Positions 8,753-17,929 of a stretch of DNA of 39,732 bases are shown one piece after another. Made by a program: the position numbers and the translations under genes. The notes beneath the pieces were generated by a model. The model was not told where the DNA came from. It saw only the letters and a program-made list of their open reading frames with translations, and did no database searches. Source of the DNA: CAYVBJ01 sp964415185 (GTDB taxonomy: Bacteria; Bacteroidota; Rhodothermia; Balneolales; Balneolaceae); NCBI GenBank assembly GCA_964415185.1, contig CAYPZI010000012.1, positions 1-39,732 on the forward strand. The letters run 5' to 3'. Position 1 is the stretch's first letter. Each line of letters begins with the position of its first letter.

Positions 8753-11700
8753 TCAATCTTTACCCGGAGATGCAGCAATATTTTCCTGTTTTTTTTCGGA
8801 ATCGTTCTCATCCTCTTCATGAATTGAAAAAAGCTGACGAAAAGGTTTCGAGAATCTTCTTGCTATTTCCTGCCATGTATTGAATTGAAACTGTGCCTCA
8901 AGGCCGATTCCGTTCATTTCCTGCCCCTGCCTTGTGCTTGCTCCGCTGGTTACGGTTAAAGTTGGGTCTTGCCGGTGAAATGCGGTAATTGAAAATACAC
9001 GGCTGATTCTGTATGTAGCACCGAGATCTCCGATATCACCCTGCTCACCGGTAATTTGCCCTTCCCTGCGAAGTACAATTCTGTCATTGTATAATCTCAA
9101 TGCAACTCCAAGGTCAACTTCATTGTAGGCGTTCAAATTCACATCAACATCAAAGGAAATATCACTGCTTAATAATGAATTTATCTGGTTTGACAGAAGC
9201 GGGTTGATGATCTGGCTGCTCAGAAGTGGATTTACAACGACAGACGTACCTGAAAGCTGATCGCCAAAGGCTCTTCTGCCTTCTGTCTGTGATTGTGTTA
9301 ACGGTATAAAATTACCTGTTAACAAAATACTGGTTGCCTGTAACAGCTTGTCGTCTTCGTTTTGATTCAGGTTGTTTATCTGAGTGGAAAGAGTGGGGTC
9401 AAGTGATCCCTCAATACCGGTAGGTACCCTGAAAAAGAAATCGTTTTCTATTTGGCTGACGGTCCCCCTGATGCCAAGTACCAGCTCAACCGGTACACGC
9501 TGCCCCGTTCCGGACTCGGTTGCGGCTCCACCGCCTGTTGTGGCAAGCAAGGTAGAAATGTCAGGGCGGGCCCTGAAAATTGCATTCAGGTCGAGCCTTG
9601 CATTTGTAGGCTCTCCTTCCCAGGCAATGGTACCTCCAGGCTCAAGAGTAAACCTTCTGGTAAATATATCACCGCTTACAAAAAGATAATCGCCACCCTG
9701 AATTGAAAACCTGCCAAACATGCTTACAGTCTGATCCTCGAGCAGCAGCCTGATTTGTCCCGTTCCGTTTGCATTCAATACCTCATTCGTAAGAGGATCA
9801 AAAATTAACTGAAAATTGATTTCCTGCTCAGCTTCAAATTGCAGGTCAAGTGTAAATCGTTCAAGAAACGTGAGATTTTCAAGCTGTTCATCTGTTAAAT
9901 CGGCATCACCTCCTGCTGTATCAGATTTTGCAGCCCATATCTTATCGAGGTCAAATGAATCTACAAACTGTATAAAACGCCTGTCGCTTTCAACTTCGGT
10001 TTCGTCCTGTAAGGGAATAGAAAACCTGGATTGAGATGATATCTTTAAGGGGACGGTTGTCCTGAGCAGCGGACTGAAATTTGAACCGGTTAAACGAGCC
10101 TGGCCTGTTCCATACAAGCTTGCGAAAAAGGGGATATCCGGGTCAAACGGATTGTTCATGAAATGAAAGTCATTAAGATCCAGTGTTAAATCAAGATAGG
10201 TAGTTGGCTCAAAATTATTGAGATCAACAACACCTTTCAGTGTACCTGTACCGCCCCGGCTGTCAGTAAGGATTAAATCATCGAGAAAAAGGCCATCTGT
10301 TTTATTAAAACTAAGATCTCCATTCAAGGTATATTCCGTGTTTACGAACACGGGCCTTGCAAAAATATTTTCAACGGATGCATCTGCATTGAAATCAAAA
10401 TCATCCATATTTCCGGAGATATATCCCGTTCCGCTGGCCCTGCCTTCCATTTCCTCAATGATATTCGGGATAATAAATGAGAGGATCCACATGTCAATCT
10501 CTTTGAGATCTGCATCAAAATAGAAAAGATCATCCACATCCTGTTGTTCATCCGGTATTTTTATAAACCCGTCGAGCAAGATGTCCATGCCTATGCTATC
10601 ATTTTCGGCATAATAACGGCTGTATTTTTGAGGATCAGTTCGTATGGAAATGGTTGTATCAAACTGATCTTCTTCGGGATTAAGCCTGCTTCTCATTTTC
10701 AGGTCGCCGATCGTTCTGTTATTGATCATAATCCGGTTCACATCAAAACTTCCTTGAATTCCCGGAGTTGTGGTTAACGATCTTGTTAAAAAATCACCAT
10801 TCACATTCCCGGAAAAAGAGATTCTGCCGTCAATCAGGTCAGAGATTCTTGCCAGGTTTATATTTCGAATATTGTAAGCAAGAGAATCATCCGGATTCTC
10901 ACTTAATATTCCGTTTACCTCTAAAATTTCAGTTCCGCTTCTGAACCGAAGCCGGTCTAATTCTACGCTTTCATCTCTGAAAAACCTGATAACGGGGCGG
11001 CTTTCGGTTGTCCACAAATAATCTGCATTACCGAGTGAAAATTCTTCAAGTAATACTTCCACCCGGTTATTCATTAAGGTTACAAGCGTACTGGTATTTA
11101 AATTTATTCTGTCAGATATATCGGAAATACTGCCGGTAACCATAAGGCTGTCGTCTCTCATCGAAGCATTCAGCAAAAGCTGGCCACTTTCAATATCATT
11201 GTATTTGAACCTGCTGCTGTTAAATTGCAAATCAATTGTGCTGTATTGTTTCAAAGCTTCCGAGTATCTGAAACTTGAAGTGAAGTTTGCATTGACTTCA
11301 GTTGCCTCAATTCCGTTTAATGAGAATACGGGATCGGAGAGATTTGCGGTGGCAATTAACCGATCAGGATCTGCATTGAGGTTTACCGTAAAGCGTGCAT
11401 CACTCTCTATCCGGGGGAAATTTTCAATATAATATTTAAGTACGGACGTATTTTTGATTTCCCCGGTAAAACTCAGATCAACTTGTCCCGGATTTTGTAA
11501 CGTATCTCTTTGTCCGCGAAACGCAAGAAGTGAATCAGCGTCAAATAATATCTCTTCCCTAACCTGAGCGGCAATATATTCGTACCAATACCGGGTTATG
11601 TCCGGAATTTGATCGGGTACAACCGTACCGGAAAGGGTACCGTCGAAAAAAGTACTGGTTAACCTTAAATTCCGGCTGCCGTTTCCGGGTGCGTCAAGAT

Positions 11701-13480
11701 CTGCAAATAATTGATGAGGCATAATAGAATCACTGCCGGCCATGGCATTTTTTACATCAAAACTGATGCGTCCATAGAGGTCATTCAGACATGAAACATG
11801 CAGATCGGTTTCAAACTCCAAGTTCAAGTTGGTCACGGATACTTTTTCCAATTGAAATAATTCGCGGGGATTTACATTTACCAGCTCTGAATTGAGTACA
11901 ATATGATGCAGCTCCTCATCTTTTGAATACCGGCCATTTATTTTAATTTCAGAATCATCCTGTTTGAATTTAATATCATGGGTCAGCAGCCGGTCACTAT
12001 AGTTAAAAGTCATAGTTCCGGTGGAATAGTTGATGTGATTTACAAATCCCGAATCCAGCCGTGCAGTTACTTCAAAATTGATATCGGGCCAGTTAAACCC
12101 GCTTCCGTTGATTTCTATAAATGAATTGACAGAGCTTTCCCGGATATCATTACGTATAAACGGAGCCAAATTGAGGCTGTCAGTCCGCAGGGACAGATCG
12201 TAAACCCGGTCATTATTAAATTCGATATCAGATTGCAATTGAATGGAACCGGCATTTGTAACAAGTGAGAGTTCAGGCCGCAGGTTTTTTAGTGTTCCAA
12301 TAACGCTTCCCCGTAAAATAGGTTTCCCTAAAGCTGTCTCATCTAGTTCAAGATTGAGTTCATTTTTGATTAATCTCAATTCGTTTTCTGAAAATACCAC
12401 ATTTTCAAAATCGGCGAGATACCTGAACTCTTCAGAAAATATATTTTGCAATATCCCTGACATCTGTATAGAACTTTCACCGGTTACAGTACGGAAATAA
12501 TCCACATACATAGTATCGAGAGTACCCTCAAGGGACGACTCCATGAAAATTGAATCGTCGAAGCTGGGAAAGGCAGGCATTATCTTGCCTATAGCTTCAC
12601 TATTGGCAATAAATTCGTCTATCACAATCCTGTAATTTGCGGCTTTGAGCTTGTCTGTCAGGTCAATTGCCAAAAAATCTACGGGATAAGTTTCAAAATT
12701 CAGAGTTGAGCTGAGAAGGCCGGTCTTAATTGTAAATTGATTTAACTCAAAAAATTGATCATCACTGAAAATTTGTCCGCTTAACTCAATATCTTCAATA
12801 GGCGTATCAGGCAAGCCGGCAGAGAATTGAGTAAGTTCTATAAATCGTTGCTGCCGGTTAAATTCTATGAAAAAGGACGCGTTCAGGCCTTCAATACTAA
12901 AAGGTAGAGACATCTCAAGATTTTTAATGGATGCAGGCAAATGGTGTATACTTACTGTTCCGTTTTTTATTTCTACGGAGGGGGCGAATATTTCATAAGT
13001 TTTAAGCCAGTTTGGAAGGCCGGATGCGGCTTCATTATCTGCTCTTTTTTGAGAAGGCTCAAAAACAGCACCAATTGAAAATAGACTGTCAGGATCCGGT
13101 TTTTCGAGTGTTAAAACCGGGGTATCAAATTCAAATCCTGAAATAGTAAGCTGCCTCTGAAGCAAGTCCCATGTGTTTAGCCTGATAGATATTAATTCAA
13201 GTGAAAGAACCGGGTTGGCGGAATCAGCAGGAGAGTAAAACCTGGGATTGTTTAATTCTGCACGAAATGGTAAAAGCCCGGTTATAGATTCAAACTCAAG
13301 CGAGCCTTTAAACTGGCTGTTGAAAAGTGTGGAAATTTCTTCCGAAATTTTTTCTTTGGAAGCAGGAAGCTGCAGAACACCGATTATCAAAGCTGCTATC
13401 ACAAGCAGGGTGATAAAGATCGTAGTTGCTGCATAGAGCAAAAAAGTCCAGATTTTATGTAGCCATCGTAATACAGCCAT
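8753..13480 (-). CDS. tamB: TamB-like translocation and assembly module protein (DUF490)
   Basis: A very large (1575 residues) AsmA/TamB-type protein, thought to bridge the inner and outer membranes and move lipid or assist outer-membrane protein assembly. One N-terminal transmembrane segment lies at about 12-36. A long, repetitive beta-rich region follows, full of alternating hydrophobic/polar strands. The C-terminal DUF490-type domain (about 1150-1520) contains GRFSIQGGDYLFVSGDIF-like strands. Its start is 4 bases past the aroB stop, so the two are likely translated from one message. No TamA/TamL gene is adjacent, although the protein two genes downstream ends in an Omp85-like barrel. The family call is firm; the exact role is by homology. 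Confidence 0.9.
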   Translation of the reverse strand: MAVLRWLHKIWTFLLYAATTIFITLLVIAALIIGVLQLPASKEKISEEISTLFNSQFKGSLEFESITGLLPFRAELNNPRFYSPADSANPVLSLELISIRLNTWDLLQRQLTISGFEFDTPVLTLEKPDPDSLFSIGAVFEPSQKRADNEAASGLPNWLKTYEIFAPSVEIKNGTVSIHHLPASIKNLEMSLPFSIEGLNASFFIEFNRQQRFIELTQFSAGLPDTPIEDIELSGQIFSDDQFFELNQFTIKTGLLSSTLNFETYPVDFLAIDLTDKLKAANYRIVIDEFIANSEAIGKIMPAFPSFDDSIFMESSLEGTLDTMYVDYFRTVTGESSIQMSGILQNIFSEEFRYLADFENVVFSENELRLIKNELNLELDETALGKPILRGSVIGTLKNLRPELSLVTNAGSIQLQSDIEFNNDRVYDLSLRTDSLNLAPFIRNDIRESSVNSFIEINGSGFNWPDINFEVTARLDSGFVNHINYSTGTMTFNYSDRLLTHDIKFKQDDSEIKINGRYSKDEELHHIVLNSELVNVNPRELFQLEKVSVTNLNLEFETDLHVSCLNDLYGRISFDVKNAMAGSDSIMPHQLFADLDAPGNGSRNLRLTSTFFDGTLSGTVVPDQIPDITRYWYEYIAAQVREEILFDADSLLAFRGQRDTLQNPGQVDLSFTGEIKNTSVLKYYIENFPRIESDARFTVNLNADPDRLIATANLSDPVFSLNGIEATEVNANFTSSFRYSEALKQYSTIDLQFNSSRFKYNDIESGQLLLNASMRDDSLMVTGSISDISDRINLNTSTLVTLMNNRVEVLLEEFSLGNADYLWTTESRPVIRFFRDESVELDRLRFRSGTEILEVNGILSENPDDSLAYNIRNINLARISDLIDGRISFSGNVNGDFLTRSLTTTPGIQGSFDVNRIMINNRTIGDLKMRSRLNPEEDQFDTTISIRTDPQKYSRYYAENDSIGMDILLDGFIKIPDEQQDVDDLFYFDADLKEIDMWILSFIIPNIIEEMEGRASGTGYISGNMDDFDFNADASVENIFARPVFVNTEYTLNGDLSFNKTDGLFLDDLILTDSRGGTGTLKGVVDLNNFEPTTYLDLTLDLNDFHFMNNPFDPDIPFFASLYGTGQARLTGSNFSPLLRTTVPLKISSQSRFSIPLQDETEVESDRRFIQFVDSFDLDKIWAAKSDTAGGDADLTDEQLENLTFLERFTLDLQFEAEQEINFQLIFDPLTNEVLNANGTGQIRLLLEDQTVSMFGRFSIQGGDYLFVSGDIFTRRFTLEPGGTIAWEGEPTNARLDLNAIFRARPDISTLLATTGGGAATESGTGQRVPVELVLGIRGTVSQIENDFFFRVPTGIEGSLDPTLSTQINNLNQNEDDKLLQATSILLTGNFIPLTQSQTEGRRAFGDQLSGTSVVVNPLLSSQIINPLLSNQINSLLSSDISFDVDVNLNAYNEVDLGVALRLYNDRIVLRREGQITGEQGDIGDLGATYRISRVFSITAFHRQDPTLTVTSGASTRQGQEMNGIGLEAQFQFNTWQEIARRFSKPFRQLFSIHEEDENDSEKKQENIAASPGKD

Positions 13481-13484
13481 TGAA

Positions 13485-14594
13485 TTAGGAGCGTTGTTTT
13501 TCCTTTAAAAAATTTAATGTATACAACCATATCTCCTCAAGCAATGTTTCATCCCGTGTTGTGTAAATAAAAGGTTCTTCCCAATCCTTAAGCAGGATAA
13601 GACGGTGGCCTGAGTCAAGGCGCTTTTTATCCGATTTCATATTTCTTATAAGGCTTTGAACATCGAAGCCGGGAATATCGGGATGATACCTGTAAAGCTC
13701 CCTGAACTTTTCAACCGGTTTCTGATCCAAACCGGCCCCAAGCATGTTTGAAAGATATACGGCAGCAACCATACCGGCATAAACGGCTTCACCGTGAGAA
13801 ATCTTGGAATAACCGGCTTCCTTTTCAAGTGCATGCCCGAATGTATGTCCGAAGTTGAGAAAAGCCCTGATGCCGCTTTCAAATTCGTCCATTTCAACAA
13901 TATCCGCTTTCACCCGAACACATTTTTCAATCAGCGGAACCAGTTTATCATATTTATGAAAATCCGTATCGGTCTCCAGAAAGAATTCAACATCCTTAAG
14001 AATGCTGTAATTTTGGATGAAAGCATATTTAAGTACTTCACTTAACCCGTTAACCCATTCTTTGGAGGGGAGTGTTGCAAGGAAAGAGATGTCAGCTAAA
14101 ACTTTTTGGGGCTGATAAAAAGCTCCGATCAGGTTTTTGCCTTCATCATGATTAATTCCTGTTTTGCCGCCTATGGAACTGTCGACCATTGCAAGCAGGG
14201 TAGTGGGAATGTGAATCAGCGGAATGCCTCTCAGCACACTTGCTGCTGCAAATCCTGCAACGTCGCCGGTTACCCCTCCTCCAACTGCAAGCAGCAGGGA
14301 ATTTCTTTTCACCTCATTCTCCAGCATAAAATCAACCAGCTTTCTCCAGGTTTTAACCGACTTGCTCTGTTCACCTTCAGGTAATATATATTTGTGAGAA
14401 ATGAGCTCTGTATTTTCCAAAAGTTGATCTATCCGCTTGTTGTGCAGCTTGTAAACATTCTCGTCAACGATTACAAAGATCCGGCCGGAGCCGAGTTGTG
14501 GTAACTCGTTTGAAAAAAATGGCTCCAGGACATTCTTTCCAATGATTATCTCATAGGGAGCATTGCCGGCACGGATTTCAATTGTGCTCTTCAT
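13485..14594 (-). CDS. aroB: 3-dehydroquinate synthase
   Basis: Second enzyme of the shikimate pathway, turning DAHP into 3-dehydroquinate with NAD+ and a divalent metal. From the ATG at 14592-14594 it has 369 residues. That start overlaps the aroK 3' end by 17 bases and aligns with the usual family N-terminus; the open frame extends nine codons further upstream. The NAD-binding GGGVTGD is at 105-111. The active-site stretch PTTLLAMVDSSIGGKTGIN follows at about 130-148, then HDEGKNLIGAFYQP. The metal-binding GHTFGHALE is at about 250. It sits between aroK and tamB in a tight run. Confidence 0.96.
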   Translation of the reverse strand: MKSTIEIRAGNAPYEIIIGKNVLEPFFSNELPQLGSGRIFVIVDENVYKLHNKRIDQLLENTELISHKYILPEGEQSKSVKTWRKLVDFMLENEVKRNSLLLAVGGGVTGDVAGFAAASVLRGIPLIHIPTTLLAMVDSSIGGKTGINHDEGKNLIGAFYQPQKVLADISFLATLPSKEWVNGLSEVLKYAFIQNYSILKDVEFFLETDTDFHKYDKLVPLIEKCVRVKADIVEMDEFESGIRAFLNFGHTFGHALEKEAGYSKISHGEAVYAGMVAAVYLSNMLGAGLDQKPVEKFRELYRYHPDIPGFDVQSLIRNMKSDKKRLDSGHRLILLKDWEEPFIYTTRDETLLEEIWLYTLNFLKEKQRS

Positions 14595-15111
14595 AATTCC
14601 GGATCTGTTCGAGAATTTCATCTGTAACCTGTGAAGGTGATTTTTGATTTGTATCGATAGTCAGATGAGCCTGTCTGTAAAAAATAAGCCGTTCTGAAAG
14701 GAGTTTTTTAATTTTTGCCGATCTATCCTTTTCCTGCAGCATGGGCCTGTTTTCTGAAGATTTCAACCTTTTGATAAGAGTATTTTCCGGGGTGTGCAAG
14801 TATACGAGCCATCCAGCCGATTTAATTTGATCAACTATAGATTGATTTTGTAACGAGCCGCCGCCAAGAGAAATTATAGCCGGTTTAGTAATGTTGCAAA
14901 GTTTTCCGATGATGTTACGCTCACAATTTCTGAAATAATTTTCACCCTCTTTTTTAAAGATTTCAGGAATCGGCAGCTTTTCATAATTTTCAATATTTCT
15001 ATCTGAATCGTGAAAGGGAACTCCAAGCTTGTCTGCAAGCATTTTTCCGTTTACTGTTTTCCCGGATCCCATCATGCCACACAAAAAGACCGGTTTTGAA
15101 AGTTTGGCCAC
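14578..15111 (-). CDS. aroK: Shikimate kinase
   Basis: Phosphorylates shikimate with ATP in aromatic amino-acid synthesis. The 177-residue chain has the Walker A loop GMMGSGKT at 12-19, shikimate-binding aspartates in FHDSD (D35, D37), R61, the GGG loop at 83-85 and the lid region NRPML near 121-125. Length matches the family (about 170-180). It starts 12 bases after the rqcH stop and overlaps aroB, so rqcH-aroK-aroB-tamB look like one operon. Having aroK and aroB together is common in bacteria. Confidence 0.96.
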   Translation of the reverse strand: MAKLSKPVFLCGMMGSGKTVNGKMLADKLGVPFHDSDRNIENYEKLPIPEIFKKEGENYFRNCERNIIGKLCNITKPAIISLGGGSLQNQSIVDQIKSAGWLVYLHTPENTLIKRLKSSENRPMLQEKDRSAKIKKLLSERLIFYRQAHLTIDTNQKSPSQVTDEILEQIRNYEEHN

Positions 15112-15123
15112 TGTAAGCTTGTT

Positions 15124-16707
15124 CTAAAATTCTTTTTTAGGCTCCACCATTTCAACCTGTTCTCTTTGAACAGTTACGGCACCTGGGGGAGCACCTTTCG
15201 GTTTGGTTACATATTTACGCTTGGTATATATCACGGGGACGAGTTTCGAACCTCTTGCTCCTGAATGCCATGCCGCAATGGAAGCGGCTTTTAAAATAAC
15301 AGTTTTTTGTGGCATATCCTTGTTATTTTCCATGCGTATAACCACATGCGATCCGCTTACACCCCTGGCATGCAGCCAGATGTCTTCTTTATGAGCTGAT
15401 TTTGTAAGCAGGTCATTGCTTTTGGCATTTTTACCAACCCAAACTTCATAGCTTTCAAGTGACAGCTTCTTAAAAGGCGCTGATTTTTTTTGCTTATCCT
15501 GTGAAGTCAGGCCCAGCTTTTCCAGAGTTTCGCTATGATTTTTTTCCCACTCTTCAAACTCGTAAACCTTACTGAGTTCCTTCAATCCGTCTAAAAGGTG
15601 ATCAAGTTCATTTAACTCGTTTTGAAGGTTTTTTTTGCGCCTTTTCGCCTCCTGAATCCTTCGCCGGGCCTTTGAAGATTTTTCGTAATATTTTTGAGCG
15701 TTTTCAGCTATGCTCAGTTCAGGGTCTATCTCTATCTCAATTTTTTTGTTTTGATTGTAAATGTCATCCAACACGATCGAATCACTGTACTTTACCAGAT
15801 TGGCATGGGCATGAGCCATTAATATGTGGCCTGTTTTTTCATATTTTTCAGCACGGCCTAACGCCTCTTCCGGTTCCTCGAGCTGCCTGATGCGTTTCTT
15901 ATTCTGATCAATTTTCTTTTCAACACGGCTTTTCAATTTGCCGGCTTTTTCAGCAAGCCTTCTTTGGTTTGATGTTTTATAGTATACGTGACGAATGGCG
16001 TCATTTACGTTATCGAACTCGTGAAGGGTGGGGACCGGAAGAAGATCATGAGGAACCAGGCAGACCTGTCCGTTTTCAATAACCCTGAATTCTGCTTGCT
16101 CAAGCATTCCATTCTTTAGTTTATGTACCACTTCGGCTATATATTCCGGATTATCAGCATCCAGGCTGTAATGTTCTTCAACATATGGAACAAGGTGCCT
16201 TGGAAATGCAGGGTCGGTTTTGATAACGGCCTGCTTTACACTATTGTATTTGCCGGTTTTTTCCGGTATTCGTGGTGGCCGCGGTTCGGGAGCCTCCTTT
16301 CCTTTATTATCTGACGGGTCTTTAAAAGAGTCGAGAATCAGGTTATCCCTGACAAGAAAAATATTGGGATTGTTGCCAAACAATTGGAAAATCAGCTTCA
16401 ATTCGGAATCGAATAAAATTTCTATATACCGGTCGCGTTCAGGCATATGGATGTCTGTAACGATATGGTTACAAATTTGTTCAAAAAAGGTTAAAGTGTT
16501 GCTTTTTTTCGGAGATTTGTAGTTGTTTAGGAAGAGGGCTGTTTCCCTGGGGTCTGAACCGAAAACAAGTTTGTACCTGTTCGAGTTTTGCCGGAAATAT
16601 CCTTCCCAAACATCCTTGTGAGGAGAAATACTTAATGAAAAGTTAAAAGAGGTTAATTTGTTTTTTAAATAATCGGTTAGGTATATTATTGTATAAAAAT
16701 TATTCAT
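15124..16707 (-). CDS. rqcH: NFACT family ribosome-rescue protein (RqcH/Rqc2 homologue)
   Basis: Binds stalled 50S subunits carrying peptidyl-tRNA and adds C-terminal alanine tails in ribosome-associated quality control. The product has 527 residues from the ATG at 16705-16707. The frame stays open for 23 more codons, but those look non-native and would cover the promoter of the divergent gene. The NFACT-N domain spans about 1-230 with an Asp-Arg pair at 92-93, in the place of the DR pair needed for tailing in Bacillus RqcH. A charged coiled coil lies at about 260-400. The C-terminal NFACT-R domain is at about 420-510, including WLHARGVSGSHVVIR. It heads the aromatic/TamB operon. Confidence 0.92.
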   Translation of the reverse strand: MNNFYTIIYLTDYLKNKLTSFNFSLSISPHKDVWEGYFRQNSNRYKLVFGSDPRETALFLNNYKSPKKSNTLTFFEQICNHIVTDIHMPERDRYIEILFDSELKLIFQLFGNNPNIFLVRDNLILDSFKDPSDNKGKEAPEPRPPRIPEKTGKYNSVKQAVIKTDPAFPRHLVPYVEEHYSLDADNPEYIAEVVHKLKNGMLEQAEFRVIENGQVCLVPHDLLPVPTLHEFDNVNDAIRHVYYKTSNQRRLAEKAGKLKSRVEKKIDQNKKRIRQLEEPEEALGRAEKYEKTGHILMAHAHANLVKYSDSIVLDDIYNQNKKIEIEIDPELSIAENAQKYYEKSSKARRRIQEAKRRKKNLQNELNELDHLLDGLKELSKVYEFEEWEKNHSETLEKLGLTSQDKQKKSAPFKKLSLESYEVWVGKNAKSNDLLTKSAHKEDIWLHARGVSGSHVVIRMENNKDMPQKTVILKAASIAAWHSGARGSKLVPVIYTKRKYVTKPKGAPPGAVTVQREQVEMVEPKKEF

Positions 16708-16755
16708 ATAAACTATTCGAAAACTCTTAATTTTAAACCTGTAAAGAGCCGGAAA

Positions 16756-17406
16756 ATGCAATATCCTATTTTTCAATCTGTAACAAATAAGATAAATGGC
16801 ACGCTTAACAGTAAAAAGATAAATGTAAGCAAATTTAAGACCTGGGAGGAAACAAAAATTAATGCCACCGGCCTCGAGGTTATGATTGATATGAAAGATT
16901 CATCCAGGTTTATCAATTCGCTTTCTATTAATATGGATTGGGATAAATTCCGGGAAGCGGAGCTGGCCGGTCAACTATCGGGCACGCATAGCCACCCGCT
17001 TTTGAAGTCAAAGGAACTGGATGATATTAAGGTGAAGCCGGTGGTTGATATAGAGGTTACGTGGTATTTTGATGTTGACGAGTCACAACCGGAAGGCAAT
17101 GATAAAGATGCAAATTTCAGAATAGAAACCGCCAGCAACTGGATGGATATATTGAGCAAGCGTGTTAATGAATTGCTGTCGTCCGATGGCATCATTACAA
17201 GATGGCATCTCGAAGTTGATGGTGATGATAAAGGCAGGTATTTAACAGCCATCAACCTGATATCCTACTTCCAATATGAGCTTTCCGGTATCAAAAGCCT
17301 GAATGACGTGCACCGGTTCATCGACCGAAAAATTATGCATTTGCTCTATATTGCAAATCGTGTTATTCGAATTGCCGATAAAACCATTGTGATAAAAGCC
17401 GCATAA
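16756..17406 (+). CDS. Conserved-looking protein of unknown function
   Basis: A 216-residue soluble protein that I do not recognise. It has no signal peptide, no transmembrane segment and no obvious catalytic motif. It is rich in Asp, Lys and Ile. The central part (about 85-170) reads as alternating strands with W-containing segments such as VTWYFDVDE, and the C-terminal 45 residues look helical and basic. The gene is divergent from rqcH, with only 48 bp between starts, and converges on the small ribosomal protein gene across a shared terminator. A link with translation or ribosome rescue is possible from position alone and is not supported by sequence. Confidence 0.75.
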   Translation: MQYPIFQSVTNKINGTLNSKKINVSKFKTWEETKINATGLEVMIDMKDSSRFINSLSINMDWDKFREAELAGQLSGTHSHPLLKSKELDDIKVKPVVDIEVTWYFDVDESQPEGNDKDANFRIETASNWMDILSKRVNELLSSDGIITRWHLEVDGDDKGRYLTAINLISYFQYELSGIKSLNDVHRFIDRKIMHLLYIANRVIRIADKTIVIKAA

Positions 17407-17408
17407 AA

Positions 17409-17434
17409 AAAGGCACGAAAAAATTCGTGCCTTT
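17409..17434. terminator. Bidirectional intrinsic terminator
   Basis: AAAGGCACGAA (17409-17419) pairs perfectly with TTCGTGCCTTT (17424-17434) around an AAAA loop. An A-run on the left provides a T-tract for the minus strand. It lies 2 bases after the stop of the 216-residue gene and just beyond the end of the convergent 30-residue gene, so it probably serves both. Confidence 0.85.
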
Positions 17435-17449
17435 CTAAAGTTAAGCTCT

Positions 17450-17542
17450 TTACTTTTTCTTCTTATGCCTGTTTTTTCTCAGGCGCTTCTTTCTTTTGTG
17501 TTTTGCGATTTTGGATCGTTTCCTTTTTTTTCCACTTGGCAT
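17450..17542 (-). CDS. Small bS22/mS38-like ribosomal protein (AURKAIP1/COX24 domain)
   Basis: A 30-residue, extremely basic protein read directly from 17542 down to the TAA at 17450-17452. It begins MPSGKKRKRSKIAKHKRKKR and ends in a Lys/Arg-only tail. More than half of the residues are Lys or Arg. The pattern matches short AURKAIP1/COX24-domain proteins of Bacteroidota, related to mitochondrial mS38 and to mycobacterial bS22, which sit on the small ribosomal subunit. It is monocistronic, with the bidirectional terminator 16 bp downstream. It is easily missed because of its size. The family match comes from memory of such sequences. Confidence 0.85.
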   Translation of the reverse strand: MPSGKKRKRSKIAKHKRKKRLRKNRHKKKK

Positions 17543-17929
17543 AAAATATCACCCGGTACTGTTTTGAGGATTAAACTTTTCAATTTTATATAACCAGACT
17601 CAAGATGCCGTCTGTAATCGTTTATAGATTTTAAAAATACAAAAAGAATTACTGACTAATCAACTTTATATTTTTTGATTTGAGCTAATATTGATCCGTC
17701 GGGATCCGGACAGGTTTGTGTGGGTAATAAATTCAAGGCTCCTGACTTAAACAAAAGTATAAATCATGATTATGTAGTTGTATCAGATCAAAAATCGGAT
17801 ATCGCATACCTGATATCGCATATCAATAAGCGTGATCGTGGTTAGAAGCAAGTTTTCAGATATTGCCACAAATTTGATATCCTTCAAAACCTGACAGGTT
17901 TTTCCCGACATTCCGATTTTGACATCACT
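17543..17929. other. Intergenic region of 387 bp
   Basis: AT-rich spacer upstream of the minus-strand 30-residue gene, so it should contain that gene's promoter, although no box is clear. It holds an 11-bp direct repeat GATATCGCATA at 17798-17808 and 17812-17822 (14-bp period). Near its right end is a terminator-type hairpin for the DUF819 gene. No protein gene or RNA gene is apparent. Confidence 0.6.
17886..17902 (-). terminator. Hairpin after the DUF819 gene
   Basis: AAAACCT (17886-17892) pairs with AGGTTTT (17896-17902) around a 3-base loop. On the minus strand the stem ends in TTTT, 27 bases past the stop of the DUF819 gene. It is short but has the form of an intrinsic terminator. Confidence 0.55.

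Noticed and set aside
16708..16776. Longer rqcH start giving 23 extra N-terminal residues
   Set aside because: The extra residues do not fit the family N-terminus and would overlap the start of the divergent gene at 16756.
17798..17822. GATATCGCATA pair as the start of a CRISPR-like array
   Set aside because: Only two copies with a 3-base spacer; no spacer-sized units and no cas gene in the window.
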